Assembly: GCF_001403635.1 (NCBI RefSeq)
Contig: NZ_LN879468.1
Coordinates: 1,759,501 to 1,823,500 of the forward strand
DNA from: Clostridium massiliamazoniense
Lineage (GTDB): Bacteria; Bacillota; Clostridia; Clostridiales; Clostridiaceae
Length of the DNA stretch: 64,000 bases
Reading direction: 5' to 3'
Made by a program: the position numbers and the translations under genes. Positions 33,763 through 41,649 of the stretch are shown here, piece by piece. The notes under the pieces were generated by a model. It saw only the letters and a program-made list of their open reading frames with translations. It was not told where the DNA came from and did not search any database. Position 1 is the first letter of the stretch. Each line of letters begins with the position of its first letter.

Positions 33763-34406
33763 AAAAACTATAGAATTAAAAAATGTATCTAAAGTATTTA
33801 AAGATTCTACTATTTTAAATAATATAAACCTTAAATTAGAAGAAAAAAAAATCTATGGATTAATTGGTACTAATGGTTCTGGAAAAAGTGTACTAATAAA
33901 AATATTAAGTGGTCTTATTTTTCCAAGTGAAGGTGAAGTACTTATAAATAATAAAAAAGCTAATGGTGAATTTAAAGAAAACATTGGAGTATTATTTGAT
34001 CAAGCTGGGTTACTTCCTCAATATTCAGCTCTCGATAACCTTAAATTATTAGCCAGTATAAATAATTTAATTGATGAAATTACAATAAAAGAGTATTTAA
34101 AACTAGTAGGACTAAATCCTAATGATAATAAAAAGGTAAAAAACTTTTCTCTTGGCATGAAGCAGAAAGCTGGAATTGCAGCAGCTTTAATGGAAGATCC
34201 TGATATAATACTATTTAGATGAACCTATGAATGGTTTAGATTCCGAAAGCGTAGATAATATAAGAAATATTTTATTAAGCTTAAAAAGTAAAGGTAAAAT
34301 AATATTAATAACAAGTCACAACAAAGATGATATTGATTTGCTATGTGATACAGTATTTAAATTGGATAATTGTAGACTATCGACAATAAGAACACAAAAA
34401 ATCTAA
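33755..34406 (+). pseudogene. ABC transporter ATPase, frameshifted before Walker B end
   Basis: The intact frame runs to a stop at 34220-34222 after 155 codons. It contains Walker A (GTNGSGKSV), a Q-loop (LFDQAGLLP) and the signature NFSLGMKQKAG. The Walker B strand begins (DPDIIL) but breaks. Removing one T from the TTT at 34214-34216 restores DEPMNGLDSESVDN, the switch-region SHNKDD and a stop at 34404-34406, which gives a normal protein of about 216 aa. The lesion removes the catalytic Asp-Glu, D-loop and H-loop, so the 155-aa product cannot hydrolyse ATP. It could be a real recent mutation, a phase-variable site or a sequencing error. Confidence 0.85.
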
Positions 34407-34417
34407 AAGTCTAAAAA

Positions 34418-34461
34418 AATAACTATAGCTTTTTAAATTATATTTAATAGCTATAGTTATT
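34418..34461. terminator. Bidirectional terminator
   Basis: AATAACTATAGCT (34418-34430) and AGCTATAGTTATT (34449-34461) separate the ABC genes from the convergent NhaC-type gene. Confidence 0.8.
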
Positions 34462-34475
34462 TTCAATTACTTTTA

Positions 34476-36239
34476 TTATACAATAGTTCTATGCGATGAA
34501 TTCACCGTTTCTTCTACCAATACCTTTTTCCCAAATGTAAGCATAAATACTATCATAGCTACTATTGCTATAGGAATTGATATAAATGGACTTAGCCCAA
34601 GTCCTGCTGGTATATAACCAAATAAAATTGCTATTATTCCAACAAATATTGAATACCATATTTGTGTTCTTACATGCTCTATATGATCACAACCTGCTCC
34701 TGTTGAAGAAAGTATGGTTGTATCTGAAATAGGAGAACAATGGTCTCCAAATATCGCCCCTGTTAATACTGCTGATGTTGATACTATAACAAGGTTCATA
34801 TCCCCACTTGAAATAGTATAAGCAAGAGGAATTGCAAGAGGCATTAGAATTCCCATAGTACCATAAGCTGTTCCTGTTGCAAAAGCTATAATCGAACCTA
34901 AAATAAATATTAATGATGGCAGAATAAAAGCAGGAACTGTACCTGAAAGTATACCTACTAAATACTTTGCTGTTCCAAGTTCTTTAATTACTGAACTTAG
35001 TGACCATGCAAGTATTAATATTACTCCAGTTATTAAAAGTCCTTTCATTCCTTCTATCCAAGTTTCAATTGCTTCAGAAACTGTGAATATCTTTTTGAAC
35101 ACTGCTAAAACAATGGTGATTATACTTGAAATTAATGCTGACTGAAATAAAGCTATAGATGCATCAGCATTAGAAAATGTTTGCTGAATAGCTTGAAACC
35201 CAAAAGGTGAATTAGTTACTATAGCCTTTAAAGCTTCATCTTCCCCAACCATAATTGAAGAATATCCACTATAATAAAAGGCAATTAAAGAAAAAATAAT
35301 TAATGAACCTATTGGTATAATTGCATTCCAACAGCTTAATTTAACACCTTCCTTTGGTTCAAGTTCATCCATCATTTCATTAAGTTCTTCTGTATAAACC
35401 TTACTTTTATTATTTTCTCCAGAATGTATAACTCCTTTTCTAGCATTTTGCTCTGCTTTGTACATTGGTCCAAATTCCCTAAGGGTTAATGCTGAAATTA
35501 TTATAAAAGCTAAAATTAAAATATTATAAAATCTAAAAGGTATAGTTTGAAGAAATACACCAAAAGCGTCAACACTTTGACCAATACTATTAAAAGCATC
35601 TCCTATTAATCCAACTTCTAGTCCTATCCAAGTTGATATAATGGCAAGACCTGCTATGGGAGCTGCTGTAGCATCAATAACAAAGGCTAGCTTTTCCCTT
35701 GAAATTTTCATTTTATCAGCCACTGGTCTCATTATAGGTCCAACAATTAAAGCATTGGCATAATCATCAAAAAACACTGCAATACCTAGTAAAAATGTAG
35801 TTAACTGAACACTTTTAACTGATTTTGCTTTTTTAGCAAGAGCCTCTGCTACAGCCTTCGCCCCTCCCATCTTACCTACTAAATGAATAATTCCTCCAAT
35901 AACAAGAACCTGAAGAATGATTCCAGCATTCCATGGATCAGCTAAAGAATTTAAAGCTCTTGAAACAAAATCCATAAATCCTTGAATAAGAGCTATTAAA
36001 ATATTACTATCGGTAATATAAAGCATTACACATCCAACCATAGCTCCAATAAATAAAGATACTACTACATTTTTAGTAACAAAAGCTAAGACTATAGAAA
36101 CAAGAGGTGGCAGTACTGTCCAAAAACCAAATTTACTTGCATTTATAGTTGCAACTTCTTGACTTGCCAAAGCTTGAGTTGAAAGAAATAAAGTTCCAAA
36201 AATTAATACACATAGAAAAACACTAAATCTTTTTTTCAT
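34476..36239 (-). CDS. NhaC family antiporter, probable lysine transporter
   Basis: This 587-aa protein has about twelve membrane helices after a signal-like N-terminus (MKKRFSVFLCVLIFG, cleaved or retained). NhaC-superfamily motifs are FFDDYANALIVGP, STWIGLEVG, FATGTAYGTMGI and GAIFGDHCSPISDTTILSS. These families exchange Na+ or H+ for organic solutes. The leader carries a complete lysine riboswitch (36360-36543) with terminator. NhaC-type genes under lysine riboswitches were predicted to be lysine importers (LysW) in comparative genomics. I therefore favour lysine uptake over simple Na+/H+ exchange; transport itself is not proven. Confidence 0.9.
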   Translation of the reverse strand: MKKRFSVFLCVLIFGTLFLSTQALASQEVATINASKFGFWTVLPPLVSIVLAFVTKNVVVSLFIGAMVGCVMLYITDSNILIALIQGFMDFVSRALNSLADPWNAGIILQVLVIGGIIHLVGKMGGAKAVAEALAKKAKSVKSVQLTTFLLGIAVFFDDYANALIVGPIMRPVADKMKISREKLAFVIDATAAPIAGLAIISTWIGLEVGLIGDAFNSIGQSVDAFGVFLQTIPFRFYNILILAFIIISALTLREFGPMYKAEQNARKGVIHSGENNKSKVYTEELNEMMDELEPKEGVKLSCWNAIIPIGSLIIFSLIAFYYSGYSSIMVGEDEALKAIVTNSPFGFQAIQQTFSNADASIALFQSALISSIITIVLAVFKKIFTVSEAIETWIEGMKGLLITGVILILAWSLSSVIKELGTAKYLVGILSGTVPAFILPSLIFILGSIIAFATGTAYGTMGILMPLAIPLAYTISSGDMNLVIVSTSAVLTGAIFGDHCSPISDTTILSSTGAGCDHIEHVRTQIWYSIFVGIIAILFGYIPAGLGLSPFISIPIAIVAMIVFMLTFGKKVLVEETVNSSHRTIV

Positions 36240-36286
36240 AAAAAATCCCCCTAAATATTATTGGTGAATTAATTTAGAGGTAAATA

Positions 36287-36316
36287 AAAAGCCCTAGGCA
36301 AAAATCACCTAAGGCT
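36287..36316 (-). terminator. Lysine-riboswitch terminator
   Basis: On the minus strand AGCCTTAGG pairs with CCTAGGGCT around a short loop and is followed by TTTTTA. It lies between the aptamer and the NhaC-type gene, so lysine should stop transcription. Confidence 0.85.
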
Positions 36317-36359
36317 GAAAAATCAAATTTAAATTAATATAAAAATACTAAAATACACC

Positions 36360-36543
36360 TTGATGATAGCTCTCCACAAAATTGTGACAGTGATGCATAT
36401 ATTATATACACCCCCAGCTATAGAACCCTTAAAGCATTATTTCTATAACTTCGGCAACTATTCCTTTCACTTAGCTTCATAGTGCTTAACTCCACTAAGA
36501 TACTTTTAATAAATTGCGCCTCTACCTCTCAACTATTCACTTT
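36360..36543 (-). promoter_or_regulatory. Lysine riboswitch (L-box)
   Basis: Read on the minus strand it has the L-box core in order: GAGAGGTAGAGGCGC, then GAAAGGAATAGTTGCCGAAG, then GCTGGGGGTG, GCATCACTGTCACA and GTGGAGAGCTATC. The length of about 180 nt and the five-helix order fit the class. Confidence 0.92.
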
Positions 36544-36632
36544 ATATTAATATATAATATACTTTTTATACTCATTTTACAATATATGTTATATATTGTT
36601 TACACTTTATTATTAATTTTACTCTTATTATT

Positions 36633-37337
36633 TTAAATGTTTGGAATACTATTTCCTATTATCTCTTCAGTCTTACTCAAATTTCCATCTTCTATTTTTA
36701 TTATTTTATTACATTGTTTTGCAATATTATAATCATGAGTTATTATTATGACTGTTTTCCCTTCACTATTTATATTTTTCAGCATTTCCATTACTTCCAT
36801 TCCTGTTTTTCTATCTAAAGCTCCTGTTGGTTCATCAGCTAAAATTATCTTTGGATTATTTATTAAAGCTCTACCTATCGCCACTCTTTGCTTTTGTCCT
36901 CCTGAAAGTTTATCTGGTGTTTTTAATTTATGTGCTCCGAGACCTAATTTATCTAACATATCAATTGCAGTTTTTACTTTAGGTAATTTCTTTTTTGAAT
37001 ATGATAATGGTAAAGAAATATTATCTATTAAATTATAATCATATAATAAATTAAAATTTTGAAATACAAAACCAATTTCCTCATTTCTTATTATTGCAAG
37101 CTCTTTTCCTTTTAATAAACTAACTTCCTTATTATTTAGATAATACTTTCCTTCAGTTGGATTATCTATACACCCTAAAATATTTAATAATGTTGACTTT
37201 CCAGAACCAGATGGCCCCATTATAGAAATAAAATCACCTTCATTTATAGTCAAATTAATCTTTTTTAAAGCAATAGTCTCCGCATCAGTCCCTTTACCAT
37301 AAGTTTTTCCTATATCAATAAGCTTTATAACTTCCAT
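36633..37337 (-). CDS. ABC transporter ATPase (MacB/LolD type)
   Basis: This 234-aa ATPase has Walker A GPSGSGKST (about residues 42-50), Q-loop GFVFQNFNLLYDYN, signature KLSGGQKQRVAIGRAL, Walker B IILADEPTGALD and the H-loop ITHDYN. The DEPTGALD form and size mark the MacB/LolD/BceA subgroup that works with FtsX-fold permeases. It starts 13 nt after the permease gene at 37351. Such transporters use mechanotransmission to act on peptides, lipoproteins or antibiotics at the cell surface. Confidence 0.92.
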   Translation of the reverse strand: MEVIKLIDIGKTYGKGTDAETIALKKINLTINEGDFISIMGPSGSGKSTLLNILGCIDNPTEGKYYLNNKEVSLLKGKELAIIRNEEIGFVFQNFNLLYDYNLIDNISLPLSYSKKKLPKVKTAIDMLDKLGLGAHKLKTPDKLSGGQKQRVAIGRALINNPKIILADEPTGALDRKTGMEVMEMLKNINSEGKTVIIITHDYNIAKQCNKIIKIEDGNLSKTEEIIGNSIPNI

Positions 37338-37350
37338 AAAAACTCCCCCA

Positions 37351-38643
37351 TTAATTTTCTTTTACTAACTCTACAACATTCATTTTCTTTATCTCTCTTA
37401 CAGGAAAAATCGATATTAATATAGTCATTACTGTAACTAAGCATAAGTTTAGTATTAATATATTTATTCCTATGCCAACCTTTAAATTTAAAAATAATGA
37501 AATAATTGAAGCTGCTATTACTATACATAAAACCTCAATAATTATATCTCTGCTTATATCTTTTAAAGTTGCTCCCATGGCAATTTTAATTCCAAACTCT
37601 CTTTTTCTTTTATTTAGTTGCCCTAAGATTATACAACTTGTACCAACCATAGAAAGTACAAGCAATAATACTCCAAGTGCTATTGAAGATTTTACATCTC
37701 TATCGTAAGTTTCTGTAATTAAATTTTTTGCTCCTAAACTTATTTCATCACCTTTTAAATCATAAGCTCTTAGCTTTTTTTGTAATGTCTCTTCTAAATT
37801 TTTCACATCTGTTCCCTTTGGATATTCAAGAATTACTCCTGTTCCTGCCATACCTCTTCCATCTGTAAAATAAATAAAATCTTTAACTGTTGGAATAATC
37901 GCTATAATATCACTATAAATTATACTTGTTGCAAATTGTTGATTTGGTAATGTTGTGGTTGGTATGGCATTTCTCTCTAAAAAACCAACTACTTCAAAAT
38001 TTACAGTATCTTCTTCTAATTTAGTATCTTCTACGCTCTTTTTTGAACTTTCTTCATCAACATTTGAAATATCCTTCCACGGAAATACTTTTCCTAATTC
38101 GAATATTCCTTCAAAATCTTTACCTAATAAAATCGGTATATTAGTGGTTTTATAATCCAAATCAAAGTCACTATCTTTAAAATTTCTTCCGCTACTTATT
38201 TTCAAATCATAATGTTTATAAAATTCTTTATTTATTAAAATATTACTTGTATAATCCTCTTTTTGTATTTTTGATAAATTTTTATATTTATTAGGTATTT
38301 TTTCTATTAGTTCATCTATTCCAAGTACATTAGGCACTGGTGCATAAACTAATTTTTTACTTATTAATCCTAATTCCTTCATTTCATTAAAAACACTTTC
38401 TGCCTTATTGCCATCTAACCATGCTCTAAATAAATTTCCTTTTTCCAATCCCACTGATGGAACTATTCTAAACATAAGCGAATTTTCCACATTAAATAAA
38501 TCATCAATTCCCTTTTTTCTAGTTTGCGATTCCTCAAACAACTTACCACTTGTATTTATCATAGTTAGTCCAATACTTAGTTGTACTATCATTAAAAAGG
38601 CTATTGCTCCCATTTTTTTCACTCTTTTTATTCCACTAAACAT
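37351..38643 (-). CDS. FtsX-fold ABC permease (MacB-like), subunit 1
   Basis: I choose the ATG at 38643 (430 aa), preceded by GGGAGG; an overlapping GTG is one codon earlier. An N-terminal helix (about residues 10-28) leads into a large extracellular domain (about 30-315), then three helices in the C-terminal FtsX domain with CIILGQLNKRKREFGIKIAMGA, the coupling element of the family. It overlaps or abuts the second permease gene, so a heterodimeric membrane part with one ATPase is likely. No histidine kinase or regulator gene accompanies it, unlike BceAB modules. Confidence 0.85.
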   Translation of the reverse strand: MFSGIKRVKKMGAIAFLMIVQLSIGLTMINTSGKLFEESQTRKKGIDDLFNVENSLMFRIVPSVGLEKGNLFRAWLDGNKAESVFNEMKELGLISKKLVYAPVPNVLGIDELIEKIPNKYKNLSKIQKEDYTSNILINKEFYKHYDLKISSGRNFKDSDFDLDYKTTNIPILLGKDFEGIFELGKVFPWKDISNVDEESSKKSVEDTKLEEDTVNFEVVGFLERNAIPTTTLPNQQFATSIIYSDIIAIIPTVKDFIYFTDGRGMAGTGVILEYPKGTDVKNLEETLQKKLRAYDLKGDEISLGAKNLITETYDRDVKSSIALGVLLLVLSMVGTSCIILGQLNKRKREFGIKIAMGATLKDISRDIIIEVLCIVIAASIISLFLNLKVGIGINILILNLCLVTVMTILISIFPVREIKKMNVVELVKEN

Positions 38644-38645
38644 CA

Positions 38646-39707
38646 CTATTCCTCCCTAAGCATTTCTACTGGTTGTATCTTCATTAGATAAATAAGAAAT
38701 GGTATTGATGTTATTAAAGTTGTTCCTATAGTTATTACAAAAGATGCTATTATATTTATAAAACTCATTTTTATATTCATATCTAAAATATATCCACCAG
38801 TTAAAAATGAAATTATAAATTGTGATACTATAGCGGTAAACATTGATATAATAGCTATTTTAAATAATTCAAGAAAAAATATTTTTGTTACATCAAAATT
38901 TAAAGCTCCTACTACCTTTCTTAGAACTATTTCTTTTTTTCTACTCTCAATCCATAAATAAGCTATTCCTATTGAATTTATTAAAGTTACAAAAATTATT
39001 AATATTGTAGTTCTTACAAGCGCCCCCCATTCTTCATCCCTATCAAATGTCATATAATCGTATACAGAAACAGTATGATTTTTATTATTTGTTTCAATAT
39101 AACTCTTTATTTCATTTATTGTTTTTTCTAACTCTACCTTTTCTCCGTTAATTATAAGTTGTAAGCCCATATCATTAAAATTTATACCGCCCTTAAACCT
39201 TTTAAACATAGCCACTGGTATAGTCATTTTAGCTTCCTTCTCATAAGAGATTTCTGCATTAGTAAATTTAATTGTTTCTATTTCTCCATTATCTTTTACT
39301 AAATCAATAGCTTTTTCGCCTATAAAAGTATTAGAAAAAACAGCTTTATTTTTATTTGATTTAAAATCTTCCCTTGTAAAATATTCACCATTTTTCATAT
39401 CTTCTTTATAAAATTCACCATTAATTGTTAAATATGTTTCTACTGCTATTCCATCATCTTTATATCTTTTTAATATTGTAGAAATATTGTTTTTTTCCAA
39501 TATAGCAATAATATCTTCCGAATTTATTTCCTTTATATCTTCTACATTTTCTTTAACCTCAAAGACAATACTTCTATTATATTCTGCACTTCCCTTTTTA
39601 ATTTTTAACTTTTGTGAGTTTATAGCTGAAATTCCTACTGAAAAAGTTAAAATTGTTATAGTATAAGATATTATAAAAAAAATTATTATGGATTTTCTTT
39701 TTTTCAT
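38646..39707 (-). CDS. FtsX-fold ABC permease (MacB-like), subunit 2
   Basis: This 353-aa protein has the MacB layout: one N-terminal helix (about residues 7-27), an extracellular domain (about 30-225) and three C-terminal helices. AYLWIESRKKEIVLRKVVGAL is the FtsX coupling motif (R-K-E-I-x-L-R-x-x-x-G-A). A GGGGGGAAG site precedes the ATG. It is the first gene of a three-gene operon that ends with the ATPase at 36633. The neighbouring secreted-protein remnant at 39851 is transcribed divergently and could have been a linked cargo or bait, though this is speculative. Confidence 0.83.
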   Translation of the reverse strand: MKKRKSIIIFFIISYTITILTFSVGISAINSQKLKIKKGSAEYNRSIVFEVKENVEDIKEINSEDIIAILEKNNISTILKRYKDDGIAVETYLTINGEFYKEDMKNGEYFTREDFKSNKNKAVFSNTFIGEKAIDLVKDNGEIETIKFTNAEISYEKEAKMTIPVAMFKRFKGGINFNDMGLQLIINGEKVELEKTINEIKSYIETNNKNHTVSVYDYMTFDRDEEWGALVRTTILIIFVTLINSIGIAYLWIESRKKEIVLRKVVGALNFDVTKIFFLELFKIAIISMFTAIVSQFIISFLTGGYILDMNIKMSFINIIASFVITIGTTLITSIPFLIYLMKIQPVEMLREE

Positions 39708-39850
39708 TTCTTCCCCCCCTTACATAATATTTTATTATTTTTATTACATTTTTTCTATATTATTACATTTATTTAACGTTTTATATTTTTATATAAATAT
39801 TTAATATTAAAATGTAAATGAAATAATTTATTATGAAAGGCGTTTTTTAA

Positions 39851-40185
39851 ATGTAAAATCTAAAAAAATTATAGCATCACCTTTATTAGCTTTTCCTGCT
39901 ATAACTCAAGCTAGACCTGTTAATAAGTTGGTAGGAGCTAGAAATGGTTCTTTTTATTCAATGGCTTCATCATCTTCTTTAAGCGGAAACATGAAAGCTG
40001 TAAATGGACGTTCTTCAGCAAATAGCAATATAAAACTTGTTGAAAGTAAAGCTGGTTCTTCATATGATTCAGGTAGTAAAGTAGCAAATTCATATTATAC
40101 CACTAATAGAGAATTAGGTATCACAGTAACTAATTATGGAACACCTACTATAGGAACAAGAAATTCTCACTCAAGTGTTCAATAA
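39851..40185 (+). pseudogene. Small secreted Ser/Gly/Asn-rich protein with broken start
   Basis: The only ATG with a ribosome-binding site (AAAGGCG, then 39851) is followed at once by TAA. Two bases out of phase, an open frame of about 110 codons begins with a convincing signal peptide (KSKKIIASPLLAFPAITQA, expected cleavage after QA). It continues as a mature part of about 90 residues rich in Ser, Gly, Asn and Ala (SSSSLSGNMKAVNG, SYDSGSKVANSYYT). Deleting two bases after the ATG would restore MKSKKIIASP. A later TTG at 39928 lacks a site and the signal. I read it as a recently inactivated gene for a secreted or surface peptide, or a sequence error. Confidence 0.6.
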
Positions 40186-40202
40186 TTTTATTTCTAAATA
40201 TA

Positions 40203-40231
40203 AAAAAGGCTGTTAAAAACAGCCTTTTTTT
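40203..40231. terminator. Bidirectional terminator before pepP-like gene end
   Basis: AAAAAAGGCTGTT pairs with AACAGCCTTTTTT around a short AAA loop. It serves the convergent units. Confidence 0.85.
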
Positions 40232-40240
40232 ATAAACTTA

Positions 40241-41482
40241 TTATCTTTTCATGAACTTTTCAATATCTTCTACAGACTTAATAGCATCTTTAGTTAATAC
40301 TTCTCTTCCTGTTTCAGTTACTAAAACATCATCTTCTATTCTTATACCAATGCCTTCTTCTTCAATATATAAACCTGGTTCTACAGTCCAAACCATTCCT
40401 GGTTTTAATTCTACATTTCTTTTTCCAACATCATGTGTATCTAAACCTAAGCTATGTCCTATTGAGTGGAAATAATATTTTCTAAATTCTGATTTGTCTT
40501 CTATTAATCCAAGTCTAACACAAGCTTCTCCTAACATGTCATTAGCTAAATCATTAAGGTCTTTTACCATTACTCCTGGCTTTATAGCTTCTATAACTGC
40601 TTCATTCACCTTTAAAACTTCCTCATAAACTTCTCTTTGTCTTTTTGAAAACTTACCATTTATAGGGAATGTTCTTGATATATCTGCATTATAATAATTC
40701 CATTGTGCTCCTAAATCAAAAAGAATTAATTCTCCATCTTTAAGCTCACAATTATTTTCTACATAATGAAGTATAGCTGCATTTTTACCAGCTGCTGCTA
40801 TAGTATTAAAGGCTCTATCCTTAACACCTTGTTGCTTTATATAGAAGTCATAATAAGCCTCTAAAGCACCTTCTGTTATTCCAGCTTTACAGTTAGTCAT
40901 TAAATATTCTACAGCATCCTTTGTTATATCCATAGCTTTTTGCATTTCAGCAATTTCTTCTTTAGATTTAACAAGTCTTAATTCTGAAACTAATCCATAA
41001 GCATCTTTAATATTTATATTTAAATATCTCTTACTTATATTTCTAGCAAATTTTTGAGCAGGTCTATCTTCCTCATTATATGCTCTTCTCTCTAAATCTA
41101 AATAAATATTTTCAACATCTCCTGATGTTAATAATCTATTTAATTCAACATCAAATGAACCTAAATAATCTATATTTTCTATAGCAGATAACTCTTCTGC
41201 TTCTTCATCAGTGTAAGTTGCCCCAACCCACTTAGCCATAAATTCATCAGGTTCTTGAATGAATAATTTAACATCCACTTCACCATTTATCTTTGACATT
41301 AAAAGAATGTCTTTTTCTTCATCTATACCTGTTAAGTAATAAAAGTTTCTATTAGGTGTAAAAGGATACTTTTCATCAGCACTCTTAAACTTAGCCTCCC
41401 CAGCTAAAAATACTGCAATTGAATTATCCTCTATCATGTCAATAAATCTTTTTCTATTACCTTTGAATACTTTATTATCCAT
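40241..41482 (-). CDS. pepP: Xaa-Pro aminopeptidase
   Basis: This 413-aa metallopeptidase (M24) removes N-terminal residues before proline. The ATG at 41482 is chosen because AGGAGG is 8 nt upstream; an ATG two codons earlier is too close. An N-terminal creatinase-like domain (about residues 1-165) precedes the pita-bread domain. Metal ligands are in DLGAQWNYYNADISRTF (two Asp), HSIGHSLGLDTHD (His), VEPGLYI (Glu) and IRIEDDVLV (Glu). It is the cytosolic aminopeptidase P type, for peptide use. Confidence 0.93.
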   Translation of the reverse strand: MDNKVFKGNRKRFIDMIEDNSIAVFLAGEAKFKSADEKYPFTPNRNFYYLTGIDEEKDILLMSKINGEVDVKLFIQEPDEFMAKWVGATYTDEEAEELSAIENIDYLGSFDVELNRLLTSGDVENIYLDLERRAYNEEDRPAQKFARNISKRYLNINIKDAYGLVSELRLVKSKEEIAEMQKAMDITKDAVEYLMTNCKAGITEGALEAYYDFYIKQQGVKDRAFNTIAAAGKNAAILHYVENNCELKDGELILFDLGAQWNYYNADISRTFPINGKFSKRQREVYEEVLKVNEAVIEAIKPGVMVKDLNDLANDMLGEACVRLGLIEDKSEFRKYYFHSIGHSLGLDTHDVGKRNVELKPGMVWTVEPGLYIEEEGIGIRIEDDVLVTETGREVLTKDAIKSVEDIEKFMKR

Positions 41483-41600
41483 AGACATTTCCTCCTAATC
41501 TGTGTTATTACTACTAATTATATCACAACAATAGTAAAGAAACTCCTTTAACTTCTAAGTAAGCATATTATGATGAAAATTATTATTTTTAATAAAAAAA

Positions 41601-41619
41601 CCCCAAGCCTAAGCTTGGG
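41601..41619 (-). terminator. Terminator of adhE
   Basis: CCCCAAGC and GCTTGGG form a compact hairpin followed on the minus strand by GGTTTTTTT, 31 nt beyond the adhE stop. Confidence 0.85.
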
Positions 41620-41649
41620 ATTCTTCATTAGAACTTTTTATAATTCTTA

